From Phyllobacterium bourgognense (GTDB lineage Bacteria > Pseudomonadota > Alphaproteobacteria > Rhizobiales > Rhizobiaceae), in assembly GCF_003337575.1 (NCBI RefSeq), contig NZ_QPJM01000003.1, forward strand, positions 62,001 to 126,000: 64,000 nt of DNA. The letters run 5' to 3'. The translations under genes were made by a program, and so were the position numbers. The notes below the pieces were generated by a model. That model was not told the origin of the DNA. It did not search any database and saw only the letters and a list, made by a program, of their open reading frames with translations. Position 1 is the stretch's first letter, and each line of letters begins with the position of its first letter. Positions 36,981-45,390 of this stretch are shown here, piece after piece.

Positions 36981-37528
36981 TGGTGGATCAGGCAGGGACC
37001 TTTCCAAAGATCCTTACCGAAAGACTTCGGCTGCGCCAATTCGAGCCAAAGGATGATGCCGGGCTCCACGCCTGTATTGGAGATGCAAATCTCGTGCGCT
37101 ACTGGGATTTTTCTGCCTGCAAGAATATTCAGGAAACGCGGAGCTGGGTGCGAATGCTCGCCAAGACCACGTCACCTGATGAATCCATCGCTTGGGCAGT
37201 TGCCGAAAAGGACAGCGATAATTGCATCGGCATGGTCAATTATCATCACCGTGAGCCGCTCAATCGCCGGTTGGAGATCGGCTACATTCTTCGATCGGAA
37301 TGGCACGGCCGCGGTCTTATGAGCGAAGCGGTCCAAGCCGTGATGTCCCATTGCCTCGGCAAGCTGAATACCCACCGCATCGCCGCGGTGATCCATCCGC
37401 ACAATGCGCCGTCCATCAGGCTGGTGACACGACTTGGTTTCACATGCGAGGGCGGTCCATTGCGCGACTACTGGCGGGTCGGCAACAATTATATGAGCCC
37501 CATGCTTTACAGCTTCATCGCCAACTGA
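36977..37528 (+). CDS. GNAT family N-acetyltransferase (RimJ/RimL-like)
   Basis: 183 residues. The opening ILTERLRLRQFEPKDD, the acetyl-CoA loop around GYILRSEWHGRGLMSEAV, and RIAAVIHPHNAPSIRLVTRLGF are those of the RimJ/RimL/ribosomal-protein-acetyltransferase group. The substrate could be an N-terminal amine, a small molecule or an antibiotic. ATG 36977 overlaps the preceding stop. Its last 22 bp overlap the convergent regulator gene. Confidence 0.88.
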   Translation: MMVDQAGTFPKILTERLRLRQFEPKDDAGLHACIGDANLVRYWDFSACKNIQETRSWVRMLAKTTSPDESIAWAVAEKDSDNCIGMVNYHHREPLNRRLEIGYILRSEWHGRGLMSEAVQAVMSHCLGKLNTHRIAAVIHPHNAPSIRLVTRLGFTCEGGPLRDYWRVGNNYMSPMLYSFIAN

Positions 37529-38172
37529 CGTCTCTCATCATGCTTTTCGACGATGCGGTAGGCGCAGCGCCGCGCACCTTTCAATATATGTTCGAAGCGT
37601 TTGACCTCGACATTCGGCCCAAGCGCCGCCTGAAACACCTCGAGCTCTGACCGGCACAATTTCTGGCAGGCCTTGGCTGCAACGCAGATAGGGCAGTGAT
37701 TCTCGATCAGGACAAGATCGCCGCCTGCGTCGCGGCTGACTTCGGCCATATAGCCCTCCGCCGAACGAATTTCTGCAAGGTGTTGGACTTTCCCTCCTAG
37801 CGACGTAATCGGTTCCAACGCCGTGCGGTACTGTTCAAGTGTCGTTCTCTCACGATGGGAAATCAATTGGTCGAGCCCGGCATCACCAAAGACCGCTGAC
37901 ACCGACGCCAGAAGGTCCGCTGTCAATCCGGCGTGGTTGTCGGGGAACTGGGCATTTCCGGCGTTCGTCAGATGCCAGAAGCGCTTGGGCCTGCCGACGC
38001 TCTCCCGGCTATCTTCGAAAGCCACAAGACCGTCTTCATACAGCCGTCCCAGCATCTGGCGGGCTGCTACAGCAGTAACGCCAAGCCTGTCACCAAGGGC
38101 CGAAGCTGTTTGCGCTCCGGCCACTTTCAGCGAATAAAGCATGCGATTTGTCGTGCGATCCTGCATGGACAT
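37507..38172 (-). CDS. SufR-like winged-helix regulator with putative Fe-S cluster ligands
   Basis: 221 residues from ATG 38172. An N-terminal winged helix (LKVAGAQTASALGDRLGVTAVAARQMLGRL and the wing VGRPKRFWHLT) is followed by a C-terminal domain with C160, C163, C169, C173 and C203. The C160-X12-C173 spacing and a third Cys about 30 residues on, in the context HCPI...LC..E...ILKGARRCAYRI, match the SufR type of [4Fe-4S] regulators that control Fe-S assembly genes. Here the neighbour is not a suf operon but a divergent MFS exporter, 87 bp away. Likely a redox-, oxygen- or iron-responsive repressor of that exporter. The start is uncertain; a frame extends to 38223. Confidence 0.8.
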   Translation of the reverse strand: MSMQDRTTNRMLYSLKVAGAQTASALGDRLGVTAVAARQMLGRLYEDGLVAFEDSRESVGRPKRFWHLTNAGNAQFPDNHAGLTADLLASVSAVFGDAGLDQLISHRERTTLEQYRTALEPITSLGGKVQHLAEIRSAEGYMAEVSRDAGGDLVLIENHCPICVAAKACQKLCRSELEVFQAALGPNVEVKRFEHILKGARRCAYRIVEKHDERRQLAMKL

Positions 38173-38259
38173 AAGATAGCAAGAAAAATTTAAAAAGCTA
38201 TTGCTTGTTTTATTAGGAGGCATATAAAAATATAAAACTTGTTAAATTGAGGAAATGCC
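38173..38259. promoter_or_regulatory. AT-rich divergent promoter region, SufR-like gene / MFS gene
   Basis: Strongly AT-rich compared with its neighbours. CTTGTTNNATT occurs twice in direct orientation (38204-38214 and 38238-38248), and ATAGC (38176-38180) faces GCTAT (38197-38201). GAGGA at 38249-38253 is the ribosome-binding site of the MFS gene. An AGGAGG at 38215-38220 on the plus strand is followed by no usable start codon. Confidence 0.4.
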
Positions 38260-39696
38260 ATGCACGAGACGACAGAAGAAACCGGCAGTACCAGCTGGTC
38301 GGAGCTCCTGAGCCCTTCATATTCGGCGGCGACCCTGACGCTATGCCTTGGCGTCGCGCTGTTCGCCTTCAATGGTTTCCTGGTTTCCACATCTCTCCCG
38401 ACGGCAGTGCGTGAAATCGGCGGACTTGAGCTGATTTCGTGGGCTTTCACCCTTTATCTCGTCCTTTCCATTGTCGGCGGCGCCAGTGGCGCATTGCTAA
38501 AGGCCCGAGTAGGCGCGAGGATGGCGCTGGTGGGCGCCGCGCTGGTATTTCTGGCGGGCACGCTCATCGCGGCCTTCGCCGGTTCGATGACCGAAGTCCT
38601 GATCGGGCGTGCGTTCCAAGGACTTGGCGAGGGTATTATTGCCGCGATTTGCTACGCACTCATTCCCGAACTTTTCCCGTCGCGGCTTGTCGCCAAGGTT
38701 TTCGGTGCCGAAGCCGTCGTTTGGGCCGTTGCCGCCTTTGGTGGGCCGTTGGTCTCGGGGCTGCTCACGGAACATCTGTCATGGCGCGCCGCGTTCCTCG
38801 TCAATGTGCCTTTGGCCTTTATATTCATCGCACTGGTTTTTTATATCGTGCCTAGGTTTTCCGGTGAGATCGCACGCCTGTCCGTGCCGTTCCTGCGGCT
38901 TTCGGCCATCGGTTTCGGTATCATGCTGGTCGCCTTTGCCAGCATCATGCAGACGGTTACGACGGAAGTGTTGTGCGTCCTGGGCGCCGCAGCGGTTCTG
39001 GCCTCGGTAGTGGTCGTCGACCGGCGCAGCCGCACACCGCTCTTTCCATCCGATGCCTTCGCTTTGAATTCCACTGTCGGCATTGGCCTATGGATTGTCC
39101 TGCTCATGCCGGTTGCGCAAGCCTCCACGTCCGTTTACCTGGTCATGACCCTGCAGAACCTCTGGGGTTACGGCCCGACAAAGGCAGGTGCCTGCAATGC
39201 CACGTTCGCCATTGCATGGAGTACCGTTGCCATCCTCGTTGCCAACATACAGGACCAGCGTCGCCGTGCATGGTTGATCCGGCTCGGACCGACGCTGCTC
39301 GTCGCAGGCCTCGCCACAATCGTCTTCGGCTTCTTCGTTGATAGGCCGCTGGTCGTAATGCTGGGTCAGATCGCCATTGGCACCGGCTTCGGCGTCAGCT
39401 GGGGTTTTCTCAGCCAGTCGGTCATGGAATCAGCGCGAAGCGGCGAACGTGATCGCGCCTCGGCCCTGTTGCCGACCCTGCAATCCGTTGGTTATGCGAT
39501 CGGCGCCGCTCTCGCTGGTCTCGTTGCCAATGCCGTGGGCTATCCTGAAGCCACGACACCGGTGGCCCTGCGCGACGCCACGATAATTGTCTTTGCCGCT
39601 TCGACCGTCATCGGCGTTGGTGCGTTCGTAGCCGGCTTCGTCTTGCCAACGCGCAAGAAAAATCTGCTGGCGATTGAGTTGCGGAAGCAGCTATAG
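38260..39696 (+). CDS. MFS transporter, drug-efflux type (DHA2/EmrB-like)
   Basis: 478 residues with about 13-14 hydrophobic helices. The N-terminal half carries the motif-A-like segment and RAFQGLGEGIIAAICYALIPE, recalling the motif C region of proton-driven drug exporters. Likely an inner membrane antiporter exporting a toxic compound; the substrate is unknown. The ATG at 38260 has GAGGA 6 bases upstream. Divergent from the SufR-like gene, so expression is probably under its control. A GNAT gene follows by 7 bp. Confidence 0.86.
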   Translation: MHETTEETGSTSWSELLSPSYSAATLTLCLGVALFAFNGFLVSTSLPTAVREIGGLELISWAFTLYLVLSIVGGASGALLKARVGARMALVGAALVFLAGTLIAAFAGSMTEVLIGRAFQGLGEGIIAAICYALIPELFPSRLVAKVFGAEAVVWAVAAFGGPLVSGLLTEHLSWRAAFLVNVPLAFIFIALVFYIVPRFSGEIARLSVPFLRLSAIGFGIMLVAFASIMQTVTTEVLCVLGAAAVLASVVVVDRRSRTPLFPSDAFALNSTVGIGLWIVLLMPVAQASTSVYLVMTLQNLWGYGPTKAGACNATFAIAWSTVAILVANIQDQRRRAWLIRLGPTLLVAGLATIVFGFFVDRPLVVMLGQIAIGTGFGVSWGFLSQSVMESARSGERDRASALLPTLQSVGYAIGAALAGLVANAVGYPEATTPVALRDATIIVFAASTVIGVGAFVAGFVLPTRKKNLLAIELRKQL

Positions 39697-39703
39697 AATC
39701 TGC

Positions 39704-40369
39704 ATGTCAGCAAATGAGAAAAATTTGAAAGCGGATCCTGCAATAGTCAGAATCTGGGTGGAAGGGTGGGCGCTAACCCGTCAGGTAGCGCCACCCATTT
39801 TCGAGAACGGGGGCTATCGTGTCGAAGTCGGCCTTCCGGACCAGTTGAGGCGCTATGTTTTCTCAGAATATTCCGATTGGGTCCGTCAGCATGCCGAGGC
39901 CATTTCCGAGCCCGCGATCTTTCTGAAGGTCTGTGCGCCGCCGGCGTTTGTCCAGCCGAATCTGCCGGCGCGTTGGCATATCCAATCTCCCGCATTCATG
40001 ATGTTGCTGTCCGGCCGCATGCAAGGCGAAACCACCTCTTTGCCGGATGGCTTTGTATATGACCATCAGGTGTATGACGGCGTAACCATCGTCAATGTCC
40101 TTGATAGGGGCGGGGAGGTCGCAGCCACGGGAAGGATCGGATTTCCTGGGGAATTGGCCGTTTATGACCGGATAAGTACCCATGAGAACCATCGTCGCAA
40201 GGGGCTCGGCCGGTCTGTCATGAAACGGCTGGAAATGCTTTCTCGAGAAAAAGGCATACAGCGCGCGGCACTCGTGGCAACGCCCGATGGCCGTGCACTC
40301 TATGAACCGCTCGGCTGGCAGTTACATTGCCTCTACACGACCGCTGTTATTCCAAAGCCCGGTGCTTGA
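39704..40369 (+). CDS. GNAT family N-acetyltransferase
   Basis: 221 residues; the N-terminal half is not recognised, and the GNAT core is in the C-terminal third (ENHRRKGLGRSVMKRLEMLSREKG, the acetyl-CoA-binding loop, then ALVATPDGRALYEPLGW). ATG 39704 is chosen; it begins 7 bp after the MFS stop, so the two are probably one transcript. With an efflux pump, acetylation of the same toxic compound is possible, but that is inference. Confidence 0.82.
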   Translation: MSANEKNLKADPAIVRIWVEGWALTRQVAPPIFENGGYRVEVGLPDQLRRYVFSEYSDWVRQHAEAISEPAIFLKVCAPPAFVQPNLPARWHIQSPAFMMLLSGRMQGETTSLPDGFVYDHQVYDGVTIVNVLDRGGEVAATGRIGFPGELAVYDRISTHENHRRKGLGRSVMKRLEMLSREKGIQRAALVATPDGRALYEPLGWQLHCLYTTAVIPKPGA

Positions 40370-40377
40370 AACTGGCG

Positions 40378-42279
40378 CTACTGCGCCAGCTCGGTCATCG
40401 CCTCTTCATATTCGCCGGAAAGTGTCAGCCACTCTTCTTCCGCGCGGGCGAGCGAAGATTTGGCATAGCCGATTTCCTTGCCGATCTGCGTCGCCTTGGC
40501 CGGTTCGCGCGTATAGATGACCGGATCGGCGAGTTGTATCTGCAGCGAGTCGATCTTCTTCTGGAAACGGTGCACCTGTGCCTCCGCTTCCTGGATTTTC
40601 TTTTGCAAAGGCTTCAAAGCTTCACGCTTCTGCGCGGCAAGCTTGCGTTGCTCGGCCTTGCTCAGTTTCTGGCCTTCTTCCACAACGATCTTGTTGCCTG
40701 ACCGCTCGGCTTTCGCATCGGCCAAAACCAGCGAGCGATAGGCATCGAGATCGCCATCATATGGCGCAACGCTGCCATCGCGCACCAGCCAAAGCCGGTC
40801 CATGGTCGCTTCGATCAAATGTCTGTCATGGGCGATCAGGATGACGGCGCCGTCGAAATCGTTCAGCGCGTGCATCAGTGCTTCACGGCTGTCGATGTCT
40901 AGATGGTTCGTCGGCTCGTCGAGGATGAGCAGGTTCGGACCCTGGAAGGTGGCAAGACCCATCAAAAGCCGGGCTTTTTCGCCGCCGGAAAGGTCTTTTG
41001 CCGCCGTGTTCATCTTCACCGTGGCCAGGCCCATGCGGGACACGCGGGCGCGTACCTTGGATTCGGGCGCATCCGGCATCAATTTGCGCACATGCTCGAT
41101 CGCATTGTCCTCGGGGATCAGATCATCGAGCTGATGCTGGGCAAAGAACGAGATTTTCAGGTTCGGCGCCACGGTCATCTTGCCCTTCTGCAAGGGCAGG
41201 CGACCGCCGATCAGCTTGGCCAGTGTCGATTTACCATTGCCGTTCGACCCGAGCAGGGCAATGCGGTCATCCGCATCGATACGCAAATTGAGATGTTTGA
41301 GAATGGGTTTGCCCGGTGTGTAGCCGACCTCACCGCTTTCAATGGCAATGATCGGCGAAGCAACCACTTTTTCCGGTTCCGGAAAATGGAATGGCATTAC
41401 GTGGTCTTCGATATGGGCCGAAATCGGCTTCAGCTTCTGCAGTGCCTTCAGGCGGGACTGCGCCTGCTTGGCCTTGGATGCCTTGGCACGGAAACGCTCG
41501 ACGAAAGCCTCCATGTGGCTCCGTTGTGCCTCCTGCTTCACGCGCTGCTTCTGCTGCAATTCGAGAGCTTCACTGCGAAGCTTCTCGAACTGATCGTAAT
41601 TGCCCTGCCAAAGCGTAAGCTTGGTCTGGTCAAGATGGATGATCGAGTTCACCGCCGAGTTCAGAAGATCGCGGTCATGGCTGATCAGTATCACTGTGTG
41701 CGGATAACGGCGCACATAATCCTCGAGCCACAGCGTGCCTTCGAGATCGAGATAGTTGGTTGGCTCGTCGAGGAGCAGCAAATCTGGCTCAGCGAAAAGG
41801 ACCGCTGCGAGAGCCACGCGCATGCGCCAGCCGCCCGAGAATGATGAAGCCGGACGCTTCTGCGCTTCCGCGTCGAAGCCAAGGCCCGAGAGGATCGCAC
41901 CGGCGCGCGCTTCGGCAGAATGCGCATCGATATCCGCAAGCCGAATATGGATATCGGCGATACGGTGCGGGTCGGTGGCTGTCTCGGCCTCTGCAAGCAA
42001 GTCAGTGCGCTCGGTATCGGCGGCAAGCACGATCTCGATCAGGGAATCCTCGGTGCCCGGTGCTTCCTGCGCCACCTGACCGATCTTGATGTTCTTCGGC
42101 AGGAAGAAATCGCCAGTTTCCGCGTGAAGCTCACCGGTGATAACCTTGAACAGCGTTGATTTGCCCGCGCCGTTACGCCCGACCAGGCCCGCTTTCGTGC
42201 CGGATGGCAGGTTCAGGCTGGCGTGGTCGATGAGCAGGCGGCCGGCCATACGCACGGATATATCGTCGAGAATAAGCAT
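40378..42279 (-). CDS. ABC-F family ATPase (ribosome-associated, YheS/Uup-like)
   Basis: Two ABC ATPase domains in one soluble chain of 633 residues, with no membrane segments. Domain 1 has Walker A GRNGAGKST (34-42), signature FSGGW and DEPTNYLD; domain 2 has GSNGNGKST, LSGGEK and DEPTNHLD. The linker between them is Lys/Gln-rich (the P-site tRNA interaction motif region), and the C-terminus is a coiled coil. ABC-F proteins act on the ribosomal E site in translation or antibiotic protection. ATG 42279 gives the family start. Confidence 0.92.
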   Translation of the reverse strand: MLILDDISVRMAGRLLIDHASLNLPSGTKAGLVGRNGAGKSTLFKVITGELHAETGDFFLPKNIKIGQVAQEAPGTEDSLIEIVLAADTERTDLLAEAETATDPHRIADIHIRLADIDAHSAEARAGAILSGLGFDAEAQKRPASSFSGGWRMRVALAAVLFAEPDLLLLDEPTNYLDLEGTLWLEDYVRRYPHTVILISHDRDLLNSAVNSIIHLDQTKLTLWQGNYDQFEKLRSEALELQQKQRVKQEAQRSHMEAFVERFRAKASKAKQAQSRLKALQKLKPISAHIEDHVMPFHFPEPEKVVASPIIAIESGEVGYTPGKPILKHLNLRIDADDRIALLGSNGNGKSTLAKLIGGRLPLQKGKMTVAPNLKISFFAQHQLDDLIPEDNAIEHVRKLMPDAPESKVRARVSRMGLATVKMNTAAKDLSGGEKARLLMGLATFQGPNLLILDEPTNHLDIDSREALMHALNDFDGAVILIAHDRHLIEATMDRLWLVRDGSVAPYDGDLDAYRSLVLADAKAERSGNKIVVEEGQKLSKAEQRKLAAQKREALKPLQKKIQEAEAQVHRFQKKIDSLQIQLADPVIYTREPAKATQIGKEIGYAKSSLARAEEEWLTLSGEYEEAMTELAQ

Positions 42280-42370
42280 GGCCGCGCTTTTGCACGGGAA
42301 ATGGCTTTTCCGCAAGACTGTACTGTTGCATATCTGCCGTGCGCTTGAGGTAAAGAGACGTCACAACACC

Positions 42371-42883
42371 TTATGAATAAGGTCTGCCTTCTTCTGTCCG
42401 CTGGAACTGGATGAGATCGAAGGACGGAACAGCTTTGCCGAGCGCAGTCAAAATGGCGTGCGCCTGACCGCGATGGTGCGTCTGGTGATTGAAGAGATGC
42501 GCCAATGCCGGCGCAAGACGCTGACTGATCGTCCGCATGTCGCTAACCGTCGTGTAGGTAAAGCGCCCGGCAATATCCGAGCTGTCCAGGCCGTCGATCC
42601 AGCTGATGATACGCGCGTCCTCTATTTCTCGTGCAGCCTTCAATGCGTCCAGTTTTTCGAACAGGATCGCATCCAGCGTTTTTGGGGCATCTCCTTGGCC
42701 GGTGAAGCGATAGAGCCAGATACGATCGGTCACCAGCAGATGGTTCAGGGTGCCCTGCAGCGAAGTGAAGAATGCCCGCATGTCGCGCCGGTATTCTTCG
42801 TCATCGAGGTCGGCTGCCGCGGCATAGAGCCGTTGGTTGACCCAGCGGTTATATGCGGCAAGCATCCTGAAATGCTGTTCCAT
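42371..42883 (-). CDS. DinB family protein
   Basis: 170-residue four-helix bundle with the metal-binding His triad of the family: H48, H133 and H137 (NHLL and FNHQTHHRGQ). DinB-like proteins include thiol-dependent transferases using bacillithiol or glutathione-type cofactors, and many of unknown function. ATG 42883; the longer upstream frame has no homology-like content. It is divergent from the GST at 42950, across an inverted repeat. Confidence 0.88.
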   Translation of the reverse strand: MEQHFRMLAAYNRWVNQRLYAAAADLDDEEYRRDMRAFFTSLQGTLNHLLVTDRIWLYRFTGQGDAPKTLDAILFEKLDALKAAREIEDARIISWIDGLDSSDIAGRFTYTTVSDMRTISQRLAPALAHLFNHQTHHRGQAHAILTALGKAVPSFDLIQFQRTEEGRPYS

Positions 42884-42912
42884 CACGTTGACTTTCTGTA
42901 AATAAAGGTCAG

Positions 42913-42928
42913 TATTATTGACATAATA
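42913..42928. promoter_or_regulatory. Inverted repeat between dinB-like and GST genes
   Basis: TATTAT-TGAC-ATAATA is a perfect 6-bp inverted repeat in the 66-bp divergent gap, between the ATG of the DinB gene (42883) and that of the GST (42950). Candidate shared operator. Confidence 0.4.
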
Positions 42929-42949
42929 ACCGAAGAAGGAGCAGTTGCG

Positions 42950-43642
42950 ATGGCAATCATTTTGCACGAGCTTGTCGGCACTGATCAAGGCCGTCCTTTC
43001 AGTCCACACTGCTGGAAAACAGTGATGTCATTGGCGCACAAAGGTCTGCCATTTGATCGCAATCGCGTTTCCTTTAAAGAGATACCGAAACTTGAGAACG
43101 GCTATTCCGCCAAAGTGCCGATAATCCGCGATGAAGACAAGCTTATAGCGGATTCCTTTGCGATCGCTCTCTATCTGGAAGATAGATATCCGGACCGTCC
43201 TTCGTTGTTCAAGGGGGAGGGCGGACGCGCTATGGCCCGTTTTGTCGAGGGCTGGTCGCAGATGATCATCCACCCTTTCATCAACGTAGTGATCCTGATG
43301 CCGGTGCACGATCTGCTTGACACTCCTAACCAAGCCTATTTCCGCGAAAGTCGTGAAAAGATTTTTGGCCGGACCCTCGAGGATGTAGCAGCGACGCGCG
43401 ATGCGAAACGCGAAGCGTTTACTGCAAGCCTTGAGCCCATCCGCAAGACACTGCTATCCCAGCCGTTCATTGGTGGTGAAAGCCCCTTGTTTGCCGACTA
43501 CATTGTCTTCGGTGCCTTTCAATGGGTTCGCGTTTTGACATCTTACAAACTGTTCGATGCCGGCGATCCCGTGCAGGACTGGTTCGAGCGTTGTCTCGAT
43601 CTGCATGGCGGTGTTGCACGCGAGATCAAGGCTGCTGCGTAA
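42950..43642 (+). CDS. Glutathione S-transferase family protein (LigE/beta-etherase-like)
   Basis: 230 residues. The N-terminal thioredoxin-like domain has SPHCWKTVMSLAHKGLPF (18-35), the S/C arrangement seen in LigE-type beta-etherases and related GSTs, then the helical C-terminal domain. It may conjugate or reduce a small hydrophobic compound using glutathione. AAGGAG lies 8 bases before the ATG. Divergent from the DinB gene. Confidence 0.85.
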   Translation: MAIILHELVGTDQGRPFSPHCWKTVMSLAHKGLPFDRNRVSFKEIPKLENGYSAKVPIIRDEDKLIADSFAIALYLEDRYPDRPSLFKGEGGRAMARFVEGWSQMIIHPFINVVILMPVHDLLDTPNQAYFRESREKIFGRTLEDVAATRDAKREAFTASLEPIRKTLLSQPFIGGESPLFADYIVFGAFQWVRVLTSYKLFDAGDPVQDWFERCLDLHGGVAREIKAAA

Positions 43643-43739
43643 GCTGCCATAAGAGGGATTGGCAAATGGTCTATTGGCAAATGGGCCTGCTCCCGCTATA
43701 GAGCCGCCACCATTCCCCCAAATGACAAGGTTTCATTCC

Positions 43740-44162
43740 ATGGCAATTGAACGCACTTTTTCGATGATCAAGCCCGACGCGACCCGCCGCAATCTGACCG
43801 GTGCCATCACCCAGAAGTTTGAAGAAGCCGGCCTTCGCGTTGTTGCTTCCAAGCGCGTCTGGATGAGCCGCCGCGAAGCCGAAGGCTTCTACGCTGTGCA
43901 CAAGGAACGTCCATTCTTCGGCGAACTGGTTGAGTCCATGTCCTCGGGCCCGACTATCGTTCAGGTTCTCGAAGGCGAGAATGCCATTGCCCGCAACCGT
44001 GAAATCATGGGCGCGACCAACCCGGCCAATGCCGACGAAGGCACGATCCGCAAGATTTTTGCACTCTCCATCGGCGAGAACTCGGTTCATGGTTCCGATG
44101 CCCCCGAGACTGCTGCAGAAGAAATCGCCTACTGGTTCTCCGGTACCGAAATCGTCGGCTGA
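43740..44162 (+). CDS. ndk: Nucleoside diphosphate kinase
   Basis: 140 residues, standard length. The phosphohistidine is H117 in NSVHGSD, after the conserved KPDATRRN near the start. It exchanges phosphate among NDPs and NTPs. ATG 43740 gives the family start; the frame upstream is not conserved. A strong bidirectional terminator follows. Confidence 0.97.
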   Translation: MAIERTFSMIKPDATRRNLTGAITQKFEEAGLRVVASKRVWMSRREAEGFYAVHKERPFFGELVESMSSGPTIVQVLEGENAIARNREIMGATNPANADEGTIRKIFALSIGENSVHGSDAPETAAEEIAYWFSGTEIVG

Positions 44163-44178
44163 TACTCTGCTATGCGAA

Positions 44179-44212
44179 TAAAAAAGCCGGGCCAAGATGC
44201 CCGGCTTTTTTA
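44179..44212. terminator. Bidirectional terminator between ndk and the META gene
   Basis: AAAAAGCCGGGC (44181-44192) pairs with GCCCGGCTTTTT (44199-44210) around a 6-base loop, with A runs before and T runs after. It serves ndk on the plus strand and the moaD-moaE-META unit on the minus strand. Confidence 0.88.
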
Positions 44213-44221
44213 TTGGATCAA

Positions 44222-44659
44222 TCAGTTTTGCTGCGCCAGCTGGGCGATGGTTTTTCCGGCGTCGTCGTGCAGAAGCAGTTTGCCGGTGTCGGCATCGATA
44301 GCGTGGGACCGCGTCCGTTCAAGTGCGGAAAAGAATTTTTGTTCCTGATCCATCAGGGCAGGCGGACACATCATGCGGGTTGCAGCCGCCGGTTTGAAAG
44401 AGAGGTTGGACCCATCGATCGTGGCGCTGGTCGTGAAGCGATTGCAACCGCCCGATCCGTTCGCAGATCCGTCGGCATTGATCGTCAGCGTCGTTTGCGC
44501 ATTATCGATGACACCGCGCCCGTCGATGTCTTCGGCAAGCCAGGTCACATTCCTGATCTCGCCTCCCGGTTCGTCACTGCGAGCGGAAAGTGACAAAACC
44601 AGCAATACCAGGACGGCGAGAAAGCCGATGATGAGTGAACCAACTGCGACACGGTTCAT
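44222..44659 (-). CDS. META domain (HslJ-like) membrane-anchored protein
   Basis: 145 residues: an N-terminal hydrophobic helix (7-27), then the META domain with the fold signature SANGSGGCNRFTTS and ATRMMCP. META/HslJ proteins are periplasmic or outer-membrane-associated and are linked to novobiocin or heat resistance in some species; the activity is unknown. Start overlaps the moaE stop by 4 bp, so it is coupled to molybdopterin genes without an obvious functional reason. Confidence 0.85.
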   Translation of the reverse strand: MNRVAVGSLIIGFLAVLVLLVLSLSARSDEPGGEIRNVTWLAEDIDGRGVIDNAQTTLTINADGSANGSGGCNRFTTSATIDGSNLSFKPAAATRMMCPPALMDQEQKFFSALERTRSHAIDADTGKLLLHDDAGKTIAQLAQQN

Positions 44660-45129
44660 TTGGTTTTTTCCCAGCGTTTGAGTGCTTCCTCGTCGGTTGC
44701 CTTCGCCTCGACCCAGTCGCTGACCTCACCACTGACGAGATGCTGCTTCTTCCAGAAAGGCGCGGCATTCTTCAGATAGTCCATCAGAAACGACGAAGCC
44801 TCGAAAGCCGCCTGCCGGTGAGCGGAGGCAGCGACGACAAGGACGATGTTTTCACCAGGTTTGATAAAACCGTAGCGGTGGACGACGGTGAGGCCCGTTA
44901 AACTCCAGCGGTCCAGGGTTTTCTCGGCGATACGGCCAATTTCGACCTCCGCCATGCCTGGATAGTGTTCGATTTCAAGCGCTGCCAGCGCCCCGGCCTC
45001 ATCGCGGCAAAGACCACTGAATGTCACCACCGCGCCGATGCCGCGGCGGTCCCTGGTCATCCGGTCAATTTCGGCGGCTGTATCGAAATCCTCAGCCTGG
45101 ATGCGGATGAGTGGTTCGACCGTGCTCAT
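44656..45129 (-). CDS. moaE: Molybdopterin synthase catalytic subunit
   Basis: 157 residues. With thiocarboxylated MoaD, it inserts the dithiolene sulfurs into precursor Z. Conserved HRYGFIKPGE, ASAHRQAAFE and the lysines of PFWKK are present. It lies 3 bp after moaD. A molybdopterin oxidoreductase that could use the cofactor is at 55.7 kb. Confidence 0.95.
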   Translation of the reverse strand: MSTVEPLIRIQAEDFDTAAEIDRMTRDRRGIGAVVTFSGLCRDEAGALAALEIEHYPGMAEVEIGRIAEKTLDRWSLTGLTVVHRYGFIKPGENIVLVVAASAHRQAAFEASSFLMDYLKNAAPFWKKQHLVSGEVSDWVEAKATDEEALKRWEKTK

Positions 45130-45132
45130 GCC

Positions 45133-45387
45133 TCATCCCCCGGTCATCGGCGGGAAAAGCGCAATCTCGTGTGCGCCCTTGATCGGTGCATCGTGCTCAA
45201 CATGTTCCTGATTGATCGCGACGCGGATCACATCCTGGTATTCAAGCGCTGATTCATATTCTTCACCGCGGGACTTCAAATGGGTCAGAAGGTCATTCAC
45301 CGTGACGATCGAGGGTTCAAGGTCGAGATATTCCTCGCCCTTGCCGATCCGTTCACGCACCCATGCGAAATAGACGAGTTTGGTCAT
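45133..45387 (-). CDS. moaD: Molybdopterin synthase sulfur carrier subunit
   Basis: 84-residue ubiquitin-like protein ending in Gly-Gly (FPPMTGG), the site of thiocarboxylation. Starts 3 bp after pgsA; it is followed directly by moaE. Confidence 0.93.
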   Translation of the reverse strand: MTKLVYFAWVRERIGKGEEYLDLEPSIVTVNDLLTHLKSRGEEYESALEYQDVIRVAINQEHVEHDAPIKGAHEIALFPPMTGG

Positions 45388-45390
45388 TGG

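Noticed and set aside
38172-38223. Extended start of the SufR-like gene at 38223
   Set aside because: It would place the AT-rich promoter repeats inside the coding region; 38172 gives the usual winged-helix N-terminus, though this is not certain.
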